The notes under the pieces: model-generated | Databases searched by the model: none | Told to the model about the DNA's origin: nothing | The model's input: only the letters and a program-made list of their open reading frames with translations | DNA from: Pelmatolapia mariae | Lineage: Eukaryota; Chordata; Actinopteri; Cichliformes; Cichlidae | DNA length: 64,000 nucleotides | Assembly (NCBI RefSeq): GCF_036321145.2 | Contig: NC_086245.2 | Location: 31,364,287-31,428,286, forward strand | Direction: 5' to 3' | Shown: in pieces, positions 13,060-28,040 of the stretch | Layout of the letters: every line of letters begins with the position of its first letter | How positions within the stretch are numbered: the first letter of the stretch is position 1 | Position numbers and translations under genes: made by a program

Positions 13060-13650
13060 TAAAATATTATGGTCACCAGCTCTGCCAGAGGTGAGGTTTG
13101 AACATCTATAACCGAGACTTCTGCCAGATATTCCAAGTGCACCTTCACTAGGTGTGCCATACCTATCCAGCATCCTCCCTCACCAACTAACCGCAGGTGA
13201 TCATCAGTTGACAACTCGTCTGTGTCCAGATGTGTGTCCACTCAAACACCCCATTCAGTGACCCCAAGAAGGATTCACAGCCACAGAGAGGGACTCGCTT
13301 TCCACCAGGAAAAACCCAGACATACTGGCAGCAAGCCAAGGGGATACAGGAATATCCACGCCTGTCCACTGCCTCTCACCAAGTGCAAGTACACTGGTCC
13401 TTTGAATTTCTTCTGTTCTTCAGGGTACATAATGCATGAATCATCGCCTTTCTGTAGTTTTGGGATTTATCTGTCCCAGTGATCCTATAGGAGCTATGTT
13501 GTGGGGAGTTTGTCGCCCCCTGGTATTGTCTCCCAAGCCAAATTGGTCCTGGGTGAGGGGCCAGATGAAGAGCGGTTCAGTAGACCCCTATGGGTGAATA
13601 AGGCTGGTCCAACTGACACAACAGAGTAGACTTTGTCTTATCTGGGGTAG
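13060..13650. other. Unclassified repeat-like GC-richer block
   Basis: A GC-richer island in AT-rich surroundings. It includes AGTTTGTCGCCCCCTGGTAT and TGGGTGAGGGGCCAGATGAA and has overlapping open frames (such as 13222-13482) without a recognisable domain. It looks like part of a non-LTR 5' region, but I cannot name it. Confidence 0.3.
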
Positions 13651-14164
13651 AAATTTTATAGTGCTGCTCTGATGTATTTCACAAAACAGATTAAGGGCTA
13701 GGGATGGGAAGCAAGTAGTCCAATTCCTTGGAATTGTTACTCTGCCTGCCTACTGATTCCACCTAAATGTTCTTGGACTTTCGCTATGATCAGCTGATTT
13801 CAGTTTGTGTGTCGAGGAGGAAAATAGCGGCGCACTTTACGGTGTGGATATGGACATTACTTTTATTTATATTGCACAAATCTTTTGAAATCTTTTTAAA
13901 ACACTAACAGTTTTAACATAAACATCTCCCAGAGATACATCCTATCAAAATTGACTAAAAACATAATGAAAAGGTAAATTACCATTACCGTCTATTACCA
14001 TTACCCACACATGAATCAAAAACAGATGAGATGAATAAATGAATTAACCACAGAAAATCAAATTAAATTGTTTGTACTTCTGTCCCTAGCAGTATTGCTG
14101 ACACTGCTGCAAGACGTTCAAGCGGCCATCACAAATAGCTGACATGAGTTCTACTTCACCATGG
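13651..14164. other. Unassigned intergenic DNA
   Basis: Nothing recognised. Confidence 0.35.
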
Positions 14165-14790
14165 ACTCAGAAAAAAATAAAGAAACTCCTGCTCAAAAAT
14201 TGAAACCTTAAAACTTGACAAACATTTGCAGCTGCCCATATAGACAAGCCAAATGTCTTCTGGAGGAAAGCTTTATGATCAGATAAGTAAAAGATTGAGC
14301 TATTTAGCCACAATGACAAGATGTATGTTTGGAGTAGTAAAGATGAAGCTTTCAAACCTAATAACACTACTATCATACTTTTTGCTGCCAATATTTCTGG
14401 TACACTGCACAAAGAGGATGGGATAATGAAGAAGTACTACCACCATACTCTTCAGCTTCACCTCAAATCAACAACAAGATGGTTGAAAGTCTGAGACAAA
14501 TATGTGTTACAAGAGGACAATGATCCAAAACACACATTAAAACTGGTTTTGGAGTGGACCATGTGGACATGTAGCATGGACATCTGAGTCCACGCCAGAA
14601 ATCTAACCAGTTTAAATGAGCTCTACCAAGGAAGAGTGGCCAAATAACCAGCCAGCCTCTTCTGTACTCTTTTACAATTGTTCCATTCTGGCAAAAAACA
14701 AACAAACAAAAAAACATTCAAAAAATAATTAAAGGCCTTGAATTGCTGTGGCATTCATGCCCATTATTTAAAGTTCTGCCCACAACTGTA
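14165..14790 (+). pseudogene. Tc1-like transposase remnant
   Basis: Plus-strand pieces read NDKMYVWSSKDEAFKPNNT near 14310-14365 and QEDNDPKHTLKTGF near 14510-14550. These match the region after the first catalytic Asp (R/KVYVWRKKGEAF...) and the second catalytic Asp (DNDPKHT). Frameshifts and stops separate them, and no TIR pair was found. This subfamily differs from the minus-strand remnants at 3.3 and 8.3 kb. Confidence 0.7.
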
Positions 14791-15308
14791 ACTTCAAGAT
14801 GGCCTCAAAACATTGCTTAGGAGCTTCAATATGTCATCAGTTATTGTTCACTTTGTTACAAATAGGAAACTGGTAATTAAAGTAACTATGACGTTAGCCA
14901 TTAGTAGTGGTGCAACGGATCACGGTTGATCCGTAATCCGAACCGATCCCACTCCACGGTTCGGTACGCACGTGATCCGAAGATTCGAAAAAGAAGAAAA
15001 AAAGTATGTGTATGGTGCGCGTGGTGGGTCTGTCAAGCGATAGTTATGGCCAGCGCTAGCGGTCCAAGTGGAGGAGCAGAGGAGTTTGCGGTATTTAAGC
15101 TACCCAAAGCCTAACATTTTACGCTAGGTGACAAATCGTCAACATATTACGTTTTCGCGCTCGTAACTCTTTCCTAAATGACGACATCGGAAAACTGAGG
15201 ACATATGAGAACCGTTTGGACTCAATCTACACCTGTTTGCTCTTTTTCTTAAAATCGCTTGGGAAAACACTACTAAACGTCATTAAAGTGCTGGTTAACG
15301 TTAGGAAT

Positions 15309-15343
15309 ATGGTTAGGGTTAGGGATAAGGTTAGGTTTAGGGC
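15309..15343. repeat. Degenerate telomere-like repeats inside the hAT element
   Basis: The stretch GGTTAGGGTTAGGGATAAGG and its continuation contains two perfect and about three imperfect TTAGGG units. It is short and could be chance or a captured interstitial telomeric sequence. Confidence 0.5.
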
Positions 15344-15842
15344 TGGAATACAGGGCTGGAACCCGGCGCGTACCATAAGAACGCCGACGGTCACCTTTCG
15401 CGTTCCTCAGGAACACCGCGGGACGTGACAAAACGTCGGGATGTTACGCCTCGGGAGCGAGAACGGGCTGCCCTTTGCTGCCCAATCCGACCGGGCTAAA
15501 GCTATTACAAAAGCTATTGGGGTGTTTAGCTGCAGACGTGAGGCCGTATTCCGTTGTGCAAAACAAGGGATTTTAAACTATGATGAACGTCTTGAGCCCC
15601 GCTATGATGAACGTCTTGAGCCCCGCTATGATATCCCGTTGCGCATCCACTTTGGTGGCAAGATCGTTCCAAGCATGTATGAGCAGGAAAAGTTTAAAGT
15701 TATGGCTGAACTGTCCCAGGCATCTTCTGTTGCCCTAACTACAAATGGGTGGACCTCCAGGGCAACAGAAAGCTACATGACCGTGACAGCTCATTATATC
15801 ACAGCGGAGTGCGATATAATGAGCAGTGTGTATTATTTTAGG

Positions 15843-15926
15843 GTCTACCTTACAATATAAAGCGCCTTGAGGCGACTGTTGTTGTGATGTGATGCTTTAT
15901 AAATAAAATTGAATTGAATTGAATTG
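15843..15926 (+). mobile_element. L2-like LINE 3' tail captured in hAT element
   Basis: AAGCGCCTTGAGGCGACTGT and the terminal (ATTGA)n are the reverse complement of the LINE end seen at 34796-34870. Only the last 80 or so bases are present, joined directly to hAT transposase coding sequence. Confidence 0.75.
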
Positions 15927-16149
15927 AGTGGTAGATACAAAGCCCTATACTGCCCTATGTTGTACCATACTTTGTTTTTCTATAATTGCGTGGAATGAGT
16001 CTTGAGTTGAATGTTTATAACAGGCAAAAAATACTTCAATAAGTAAATAAGTAAATGTTAAATTTTTGTCTTTTTTCTTTTTTTGCTGATCCGAAAATTG
16101 ATCCGATCCGTGACTTAAAACCGTGATCCGTTGCACCACTAGCCATTAG

Positions 16150-17127
16150 TGTTAATTAATTTTAACTGGCCAGAAATGTCTACATCTACTTAACTATAAG
16201 TATGTTCTTCTGCTTACATGCAGTCCGGTGACGTAATGAAACCACAAAAATGTATGTCTGCATGATCATGATTAAAAAGTGTAATTTAATATTATTTGGA
16301 CCAAACTGGAACGCATATTTAATTTTTGAATTATACAGCCTAAAGGTCTTTATGTCTTTGTTTTTATTTCATTATTTTCAACTTTGCTCTGCCATTTGTT
16401 ACTCTGCTAACTCTGCAGCTACTGTCGCTTCTCTCTGAATCTCCATCTGTTTTAGTCCCTGCAGGCTCAGTACCTGCTGGAACAAATCATTCTGCTTTGA
16501 TAAAATGCTGCCCAAATACATAGTGTTATTGTGTGTCATTGTTCTGCTGGTTGAGTGGTTTGGAGCTGTGTAACTGCTGCCCCACATTGCCTAAGTGTTT
16601 TGAAATTGAAGGTAGAGAAGTGGGTCAAAACACAAACAGTAAGCAGTGATTTTGCCTGTGGATAATCAAAACAGTTTACAGCTGTGGATAGCAATTGCTA
16701 ACACTACAGTGTCACATAATAATAATGTTCTCATCAATAATGTTCAAGTTTGATGTTTAGAATGTATTTTTAACTTAAAGAGGGAATGAAGAAGGGGTTT
16801 TTTGCATTAACTTATGTTTAATTAAATGTGAAACGTACACTGTTATGTGTCTAGAACAGTGTTGGTCTGTTAATGGTTTAGTAATGAAACACATTACTAC
16901 AGTTGTCACATTACATTTGTTTGTAAGGCAGTGCTGTAAAGCATTATTTTTCTTCAACTGAACAATCACAATGTGAACACCAAGCTCCAAGCATCACTTG
17001 AGTGATGCTTGAGCTAATGCTCCTCCTAATGACAACTATCTAATTCAGTCAAACCCTCCAAAAGTACAGAATGTATATAGACAGGCATTTATACTGTTCT
17101 TTTCTAGTCTTACTGACCACTGACTAC
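16150..17127. other. Unassigned intergenic DNA
   Basis: Nothing recognised between the hAT and mariner elements. Confidence 0.4.
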
Positions 17128-17129
17128 TA

Positions 17130-17414
17130 CAGGGTGGGCCATTTATATGGATACACCGTAATAAAATGGGAATGGTTGGTGATATTAAAGTCCTGTTTGT
17201 GGCACATTAGTATATGTGAGGGGGCAAACTCCTCAAGATGGGTGGTGACCATGGTGGCCATTTAGAAGTCGGCCATCTTGGATACAACTTTTGTTTTTTC
17301 AATAGGAAGAGGGCCATGTGACACATCAAACTTATTGGTAATGTCACAAGAAAAACAATGGTGTGCTTGGTTTCAACGTAACTTTATTCTTTCATGAGTT
17401 ATTTACAAGTTTCT
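17130..17414 (+). repeat. Left terminal inverted repeat of the mariner element
   Basis: Aligns by eye with the right TIR with very few differences (such as CAACGTAACTTTATTC versus CAACATAACGTTATTC). Its inner boundary is at TTTCT, 7 bp from the transposase stop codon. Confidence 0.9.
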
Positions 17415-17420
17415 GACCAC

Positions 17421-18479
17421 TTATAAAATGTGTTCAATGTGCTGCCCATTGTGTTGGATTGTCAATGCAACCCTCTTCTCCCACTCTTCACACAATGATA
17501 GCAACACCGCAGGAGAAATGCCAGCACAGGCATCCAGTATCCGTAGTTTCAGGTGCTGCACATCTCGTATCTTCACACCATAGACAATTGCCTTCAGATG
17601 ACCCCAAAGATAAAAGTCTAAGGGGGTCAGATCGGGAGACCTTGGGGGCCATTCAACTGGCCCACGACGACCAATCCACTTTCCAGGAAACTGTTCATCT
17701 AGGAATGCTCGGACCTGGCACTCATAATGTGGTGGTGCACCATCTTGCTGGAAAAACTCAGGGAACGTGCCAGCTTCAGTGCATAAAGAGGGAAACACAT
17801 CATCATGTAGCAATTTCAAATATCCAGTGGCCTTGATGTTTCCATTGATGAAGAATGGACCCACTATCGTTGTACCCCATATACCACACCAAACCATCAC
17901 TTTTGTTGTTCCAACAGTCTTGGAGGGATCCATCCAATGTGAGTTAGTGTCAGACCAATAGCGGTGGTTTTGTTTGTTAACTTCACCATTCACATAAAAG
18001 TTTGGCTCATCACTGAACAAAATCTTCTGCGTGAACTGAGGGTCCTGTACCAATTTTTGTTTTGCCCATTCTGCAAATTCTGTGCGCCGATCTGGGTCAT
18101 CCTCGTTGAGATGCTGCAGTATCTGGAGTTTGTAAGGGTGCCATTTGTGAGTAGCTAATATCCGCCGAAGGGATGTTCGACTAATGCCACTCTCCAGTGA
18201 CATGCGGCGAGTGCTACGCTGTGGGCTCTTGCTGAATGAAGCTAGGACAGCCACTGATGTTTCTTCATTAGTGACAGTTTTCTTGCATCCACATTTTGGC
18301 AAATCCAACACTGAACCAGTTTCACGAAACTTAGCAAGCAGTTTGCTAACTGTAGCATGGGAGATGGGTGGTCTCATAGGGTGTCTTGCATTGAAATCTG
18401 CTGCAATGACCCGGTTACTGCGTTCACCAGATATCAACACAATTTCGATCCGCTCCTCACGTGTTAACCTCTTCGACAT
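17421..18479 (-). CDS. Mariner-type transposase, 352 aa, uninterrupted
   Basis: A cut-and-paste transposase of the IS630-Tc1-mariner superfamily that would bind the flanking TIRs and insert at TA. The N-terminus (about residues 1-110) has two helix-turn-helix-like segments, including SHATVSKLLAKFRETGSV and SGISRTSLRRIL. The catalytic core shows KILFSDEPNF, FFQQDGAPPHY and PPRSPDLTPLDFYLWG. Taking the last Asp of TPLD (equivalent to mariner PSD) as the third catalytic residue, 41 residues separate the second and third acidic residues, a DD41D signature. The start is MSKRLTREER at 18479. The frame stays open 28 codons further upstream only because it reads into TIR and nested hAT sequence. No stop or frameshift is seen. 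The nested hAT lies about 48 bp upstream of the ATG and may have cut off the promoter. Confidence 0.92.
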   Translation of the reverse strand: MSKRLTREERIEIVLISGERSNRVIAADFNARHPMRPPISHATVSKLLAKFRETGSVLDLPKCGCKKTVTNEETSVAVLASFSKSPQRSTRRMSLESGISRTSLRRILATHKWHPYKLQILQHLNEDDPDRRTEFAEWAKQKLVQDPQFTQKILFSDEPNFYVNGEVNKQNHRYWSDTNSHWMDPSKTVGTTKVMVWCGIWGTTIVGPFFINGNIKATGYLKLLHDDVFPSLCTEAGTFPEFFQQDGAPPHYECQVRAFLDEQFPGKWIGRRGPVEWPPRSPDLTPLDFYLWGHLKAIVYGVKIRDVQHLKLRILDACAGISPAVLLSLCEEWEKRVALTIQHNGQHIEHIL

Positions 18480-18499
18480 GTCAATGGCTGTGAATAAAG

Positions 18500-19750
18500 A
18501 GAAACTTGTAAATAACTCATGAAAGAACAGTGTTGGGAAGGTTACTTTTAAAATGTATTCCATTACAGAATACCGAATACATGCCCCAAAATGTATTCTG
18601 TAACGTATTCCGTTACGTTACTCAATGAGGGTAACGTATTCTGAATACTTTGGATTACTTAATATATTATCATGCTGTTTACAACTACATGAATGTACTA
18701 TTGCTGTGATTTATTACTGTTACTGAAGGTCCGCGGCTCCGAACCGTAGTAAAGGGACCTCTGGCTAATACGGTGGGTTCCGTGTCGGGCTCGTAGCTGA
18801 AAACTAGCTTTACTTTGTTGTCTGGGTCAACTTTGCTAGCGAGAGACAGAGAGAGGCGTTGAAAGGCTGCTCCAACGGAACTTATTTTTTCCGGAGGAAA
18901 ACACGAACACAGTGTACAGTCGAGTCTTAATAGCTTACTTACAAATGGGCTCGTCAGGCACACTTCTTGGCTTCAGTGGTTATTATTATATTTACATGCT
19001 TCCAGCTCCCGTTTTTGCTCCGTGACAGCTCGGACTTTTCCTTTCTCTCCCTCCTTCGCTCACAGACACATAACGTGTATGGTAGTCCATTCTCCCTGCA
19101 GCACGGACTACACTGCCCATGAGGCTACATTCTTTAGGGCCATGCCTGTAGCATTCTGCCTTTTAGCTTAGCACAACAACAACAACAAAAAAGCGCTCTC
19201 TCACCCAGGAAACACACTGTGAGAGAGCGTCACCCTGTAACCATGGCAACCGTAACGCTGCCGCCTGGAACAACAGAGCGTAGCTGTCAAACAAAACCCA
19301 AACAATCCTGACCCGCGACAATATGAAACAGGAAAGTACCGCCGTGTAATCCATTTATTTCAACAAAGTAACTGTATTCTGAATACCACCTTTTTAAACG
19401 GTAACTGTAACGGAATACAGTTACTCATATTTTGTATTCTAAATACGTAACGGCGGTACATGTATTCCGTTACTCCCCAACACTGTGAAAGAATAACGTT
19501 ATGTTGAAACCAAGCACACCATTGTTTTTCTTGTGACATTACCAATAAGTTTGATGTGTCACATGGCCCTCTTCCTATTGAAAAAACAAAAGTTGTATCC
19601 AAGATGGCCGACTTCTAAATGGCCACCATGGTCACCACCCATCTTGAGGAGTTTGCCCCCTCACATATACTAATGTGCCACAAACAGGACTTTAATATCA
19701 CCAACCATTCCCATTTTATTACGGTGTATCCATATAAATGGCCCACCCTG
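18500..19750 (-). repeat. Right TIR of the mariner element, split by hAT
   Basis: The TIR consists of 18500-18527 and 19494-19750. The two pieces join exactly in register with the left TIR once the hAT element and one copy of its duplication are removed. Confidence 0.9.
18528..19485. mobile_element. Non-autonomous hAT element nested in mariner right TIR
   Basis: The ends are CAGTGTTGGGAAGGTTAC and, inverted, CAGTGTTGGGGAGTAACGG. The 8-bp target duplication TGAAAGAA is perfect at 18520-18527 and 19486-19493. The termini are rich in inverted GTAACG/ATTCCGT blocks. The interior (18720-19330) has only short open frames and no transposase motif. A related element, broken by a LINE, is at 34685-36560. 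Confidence 0.92.
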
Positions 19751-19837
19751 TAGTAGCAAAATTGTTGATCACATGATAGATCCACCCTAAAACCATCTGT
19801 TCTTTATTATGATTCTTGGCTTTAATACGGATTTAGT

Positions 19838-19915
19838 TTTTCAATTCTATTTATATAGCTCAAATCACAACTCAAGGCCCCTCAAGATGCTTAATATTGT
19901 AATATTTAATATGTA
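19838..19915 (-). mobile_element. L2-like LINE 3' tail fragment
   Basis: TTCAATTCTATTTATATAGC followed by AAATCACAACTCAAGGCCCC matches the LINE end seen at 34800-34860. A short 5'-truncated copy. Confidence 0.65.
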
Positions 19916-21045
19916 ATATTTACTGAGGAGAATGCATATGACTTCTGTACATTGACTGTTTTTTGCAGCCATATAAATCCCCTGCTGCTGGAGATTAGAA
20001 AGAATGCAAGAAGGCACTTCAGCACCGGTTTCATTTTCAAAGTCTGTGTCTGAAACTAGTGACTAAGATGCATGTGAAATGATTCTGAGTAATTTTTCCC
20101 TATTTGTTAAATTTCTATTTGTAAGAAATTAATGAAGTCATTACTAGTTAAGATTAAAGGATTTTTGTCAGCCTGGGTACAGAACTGAAGAGAAGCATTT
20201 TCTTCAATCAGTGATGAAATGCAACATGTTTAAGCTTTACAAAAGCTTTTTTTTTACAGAGCAACAAGCTATTCTTCAAGGCTAAATGAAGGTCTTCTAT
20301 ATTAGTGGGATGCCATTTCCCCTCTTACGAGTTTTCTGTGTGAAGGTGCACGTTTGAGAGTTAAGCCAGGGAGTCAAGTACTTCTAAATATAGGCTTTCT
20401 TTTTCAGAGGAGTCCCAGTATCCAAAGCCAGAGCGAGTTATTTCAGGTAGCTCTTCTGAACTGCCTTGACACATGGAATTGAAGAAGATAAAGGTGGAGG
20501 ATATATCCTGAAACTTAGTTACAGTCCTTTCGAGAGACATCTACTGTAAATGGAAATGAGTGCGATTAAAGTTGTGAGTGGGTTCTTTTACATTTTAAGA
20601 GAAACCAATCGGTTCTAATAATTAATTAAATACCATGTTGCGTCTGTATTTTCTGGTATCTACATGGATGTTAAAATCACCAACAATAATTATTGTTGAG
20701 CACAAAGTCAGATAAAAAAAAGTCTGAGAATTCAGAAAGAGCTTCTTAAACTAATATAATCATCATGCTGTAACCGGATTTCTGTAAGGCAGAGTAAATC
20801 AATGTGTTGATCAATAATTAATTCATGTACTAGCAGGGTTTTGAGAGGTGAGAGACTTAATGTTTAATAATGCACATGTCACTATTTTACTCTTTGGTGC
20901 AGTTGTGGATACCATATTGTTCTTTCTTTGTGATTTTTTTTTATATATTTCAATTATTTTTTGTTGATTTTGGGTTTGGTTTTTGGTGGTCTAAGGGGAT
21001 GGTGTTTTGGGGGATAACACGGGGAGGGAAGCTGCAGAGAGGCGT
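19916..21045. other. Unassigned intergenic DNA
   Basis: Nothing recognised. AT-rich, T-rich near 20930-20950. Confidence 0.4.
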
Positions 21046-21720
21046 GTAAGAGTGCAACTGCATTACCTTGGATTCCAGTAACACTGTGAAGAATCTTAGA
21101 GTTGTTTTTGACCAGGATATGTCTTTCAAATGTGCATATTTCTAAAATTAGAAACATATTCTTTCAGAGTGATGCTGAAAAACTAGCTCATGCATTTGCA
21201 TACTTCTGGGCTGGACAACTATAATTCATTTCTGTCAAGATGTCCTAAAAACTCCCTGAAAGGCCTGCATTTGATCCAAAATAATGCAACAAGAGTGCTG
21301 ACAGGGACTAGAAAGAGAGCATATTTCAAAAACTGGCTTCTCTTCATTGGCTCATTGTTAAAGCCACAATCAAATTTAAAATTCTTCTCATCATATACAA
21401 GGTCTTGAATAATCATGCCCCATCTTATCTTAAAGACCTCATAGCATCATATCACCCCAATAGAGCACTTTGCGCTCTGGTTAGTGGTTTATTTGTGGTT
21501 CCTAGGGTAATTAAAAGTATAATGGGAGGCAGAGTCTTCAGTTTTGAGGCCCCTCTTCTGTGGAAACAGCTCCCAGTTTGAATTTGGGAAACAGACCCCC
21601 CATAAATCTTTTCCCCAGAAATGGATATATTTATTTTTATTTTTAAAAAATTTAAAAAAAATAACAAATCTGGGTCAGAGTAACTCAAAATGCTTTTATT
21701 TCAGTGACCAGCCGCAGCCC
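21046..21720 (+). mobile_element. L2-like LINE fragment D
   Basis: Plus-strand pieces encode LDNYNSFLSRCPKNSLKGLH and HLIQNNATRVLTGTRKRA, equivalent to the family's LDYCNSLLSGCPKNSLKRLQ and IQNAAARVLTGT. Next comes the ITLDSSNTVKNLGVVFDQDM-like region upstream (about 21060-21125). It is interrupted by frameshifts and ends near an A-rich stretch at 21640-21665. Confidence 0.8.
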
Positions 21721-25606
<3,886 letters not shown>

Positions 25607-25608
<2 letters not shown>

Positions 25609-28040
25609 ATGGTCCACTCTGGAAATGATGTATATTCCCAGAGTTCATTATGTATATGCTGTGTTATTATTCCTCAGGGTTGATTGTGCTCCACAATGAA
25701 TATTTAACAAGCTGCCTATTTATGTTATGTTGGCCTCGTGAAATGAAATAGGACTTAAATCGTTTGATTAGAAATGACATCAGTATCTCTTTTTCTTCAC
25801 AGCTTGTAAGCATCACACTGCTCTTTTCTTACCTCATTATTGTGTTTAGTATTAAAGAATATACCTAGGGTGACCACATGTCCCACTTTAACTGAGACTT
25901 CACTGCATTTTTTTTCTGTGTTTTTCTGTGTCCTAGATTTTGAGACTATGTCCTGCATTTTGATCGGTTCTACAGTTCTTAAAAATCAGTTTTGAATGAC
26001 AAACAGCTTTACAGAGGCTGGCTCTTATCCAGTGACTGCAAGAAAATGTAAGAGAGGCTGCCTCCCCAGAGGCTCCATTTGATGTCAATCACACCATGAA
26101 CATCAGGGATTAAGCACATCTTTCCTTTGCCCGACCGAGAAAATTAGGAGTCAATACAAAGGTAAAACATTAAGCAAATTTCATCAAGACATGATGATAA
26201 TTCTCCCAAGGTAAATGTGAAAATATTTTTACCCAGATAAAAATGGCAGAAGGTAAGTCTCAATTTTTTTTCATTTTCTTTGACAGTTATTTTTACACTT
26301 CACATGAGGAGAATACGAGAGGCAACATATGAGTCTCCAAAAGAGTTCATATGGAAGCATTTCAGCTCCAAACCAAAACTGATAAATGGACAGATAATGG
26401 AACAGCAGGTAAAATAACTACAGATCAAGAGAATTTGAGAATGTGGTCATAATAATGACTTTTAAGTATACTGTTGTAGTTCAGTATATAGATCTACAAG
26501 AAACAATTGAATAGCTTAAACATTATTGTCTGGAAGCTTGTTTCTGACACTGGTTTCAAGTTACTATCATATATTTTATGCTATGATCTCAAAATTTTGA
26601 ATTAAAAGATATTGAAATTTTGATATTGAAAGTTTTGCGAAATTTTGAGTTACTTCTAAAAGTAACTTGAAATTTTGAGATACAATATTGAAATTGTCAC
26701 TTACAGTAGTGGAGACAAGCGGAGAAAAGCTTTCATATTATTGTGTCTGTATATTGTGTGTGTGTATAGTACAGCTGAAATTGTTGTCCCTGTATTTTTT
26801 AATGTAGGTTAACTGCTTTTAAAGAGAATTGCTGGATGTTTTCTTATTATGATAGAAAAACACAAGGGCAGACTGCCACATGCCACAACAGCAAAACGTA
26901 ATACTTTGCTATGCTGATATTTTGCTATCTCAAAATTTTTAACTACCACACTCTGAGACACAACAATACATCCCACATTACCCAACACAAATAATCTTTT
27001 CATTCCACTTGTGATTTGTTGGAATCTGCTGCTCCTAATAAAACAGCTTGATTTAACCAATTTTGTCAAATGCACACTTGATACATTTCACATTCGTTTG
27101 TGCTGAATTCTTGACATTATCAAACCTCATGATTTGTAATAAACAAATTCTGGACAGAGACCACTCATTCACCAGCAGCCTATGTGTTGCAGCTGCTGAT
27201 CAGCTCCAATCTTCTGTTTTTGTTTCAGTTTTTCTATTCACTTTTGTTTATAATTTGCAAAAAAGACAAAATGAAATAATGTAAAAAATAATGATTAAAT
27301 TTTAATTCAATAGTAGCGGTTTATTGTAATTGTTTCTTTTTATTTAAAGCAACAAGATATTTGTCAAATTGAACAACTGGCTTTTAGATGCATTTGTGTA
27401 ATTCTTTTGTAAGTGTTCCATTTTTCTGTGCCAGTTGCAGCAAAGTCAAGTCAACTGAATACTGCAAATTTCCCACAGGTATAGCGAGAGTTATAGGTGA
27501 ATAGGCAACGTACTTTCCTACCTGTCACCCAAGGTATGCTGGGATTACCTCCTTGAAACCCAATCCTCTTTCCATTAACTTAAGTAGGAGAAGATGCATT
27601 TATTCACATTTAGATTTGAATAACTATCTGATCTAGTAAAAAGAATTTAAAAGCCTTGATATTCCAAGCAGGGAGACACAATAGCAAGGCTTGTATTTCC
27701 CACTATGATCTTATGTAAACAACGTGTGATCTCAAACTTGGAAGTGTTTCTCATTATTATAAATATTGATTATAATGTACAACTGTATAATCCATGGTCT
27801 CAGATCTTCATTACCAACAATAATAATTAGCAATGATGTTAATCTGCTCTGAATATCTAAGGTTAATGAGTTATTTGTCTTCAAAACCAAACAACTTACC
27901 ACCTCATTATGATTTGAACGCATAGACTGCCATGCTACGTGCCTTAGCTGTTGTGTTTGTGATAAACAGTCACAGCAATAAAAGTCAGTGGATTGAACTG
28001 TGAGTCAGGGAGCGTCTCAGGTCGCTTGGCATGTAGCACC
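25607..28040. other. Unassigned intergenic DNA
   Basis: Nothing recognised. AT-rich. Confidence 0.4.

Larger units (their letters stand above)
14905..16141 (+). mobile_element. hAT (ZBED-type) transposon, internally deleted
   Basis: Both ends carry the terminal inverted repeat TAGTGGTGCAACGGATCACG, and the element is flanked by the 8-bp target duplication GCCATTAG (14897-14904 and 16142-16149), diagnostic of hAT. The plus-strand frame at 15441-15860 encodes a stretch of BED/hAT transposase (AQSDRAKAITKAIGVF..., YEQEKFKVM, ALTTNGWTSRATESY). It then stops where a LINE 3' tail is fused at about 15843-15926 (ATTGAATTGAATTGAATTGA). The DDE core and C-terminus are missing, so the element is non-autonomous. 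A 24-bp tandem duplication (15579-15626) repeats YDERLEPR. Confidence 0.9.
17130..19750 (-). mobile_element. Mariner-type (IS630-Tc1-mariner) transposon with 285-bp TIRs
   Basis: The ends are CAGGGTGGGCCATTTATATG and its reverse complement, flanked by TA duplications (17128-17129 and 19751-19752). The left TIR runs 17130-17414 (285 bp). The right TIR is 18500-18527 plus 19494-19750 (also 285 bp) because a hAT element sits inside it. Removing the insertion and one 8-bp duplication leaves about 1,655 bp, a normal size for an autonomous element. The only gene is the transposase on the minus strand. Flanks joined across the element give the palindrome CTACTAGTAG with TA at its centre. Confidence 0.95.

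Noticed and set aside
17459..18522. Plus-strand frames of 64-125 aa
   Set aside because: Antisense shadows of the mariner-type transposase gene.
18480..18563. N-terminal 28-aa extension of the transposase
   Set aside because: It reads into TIR and nested hAT sequence; MSKRLTREER at 18479 is the natural start.
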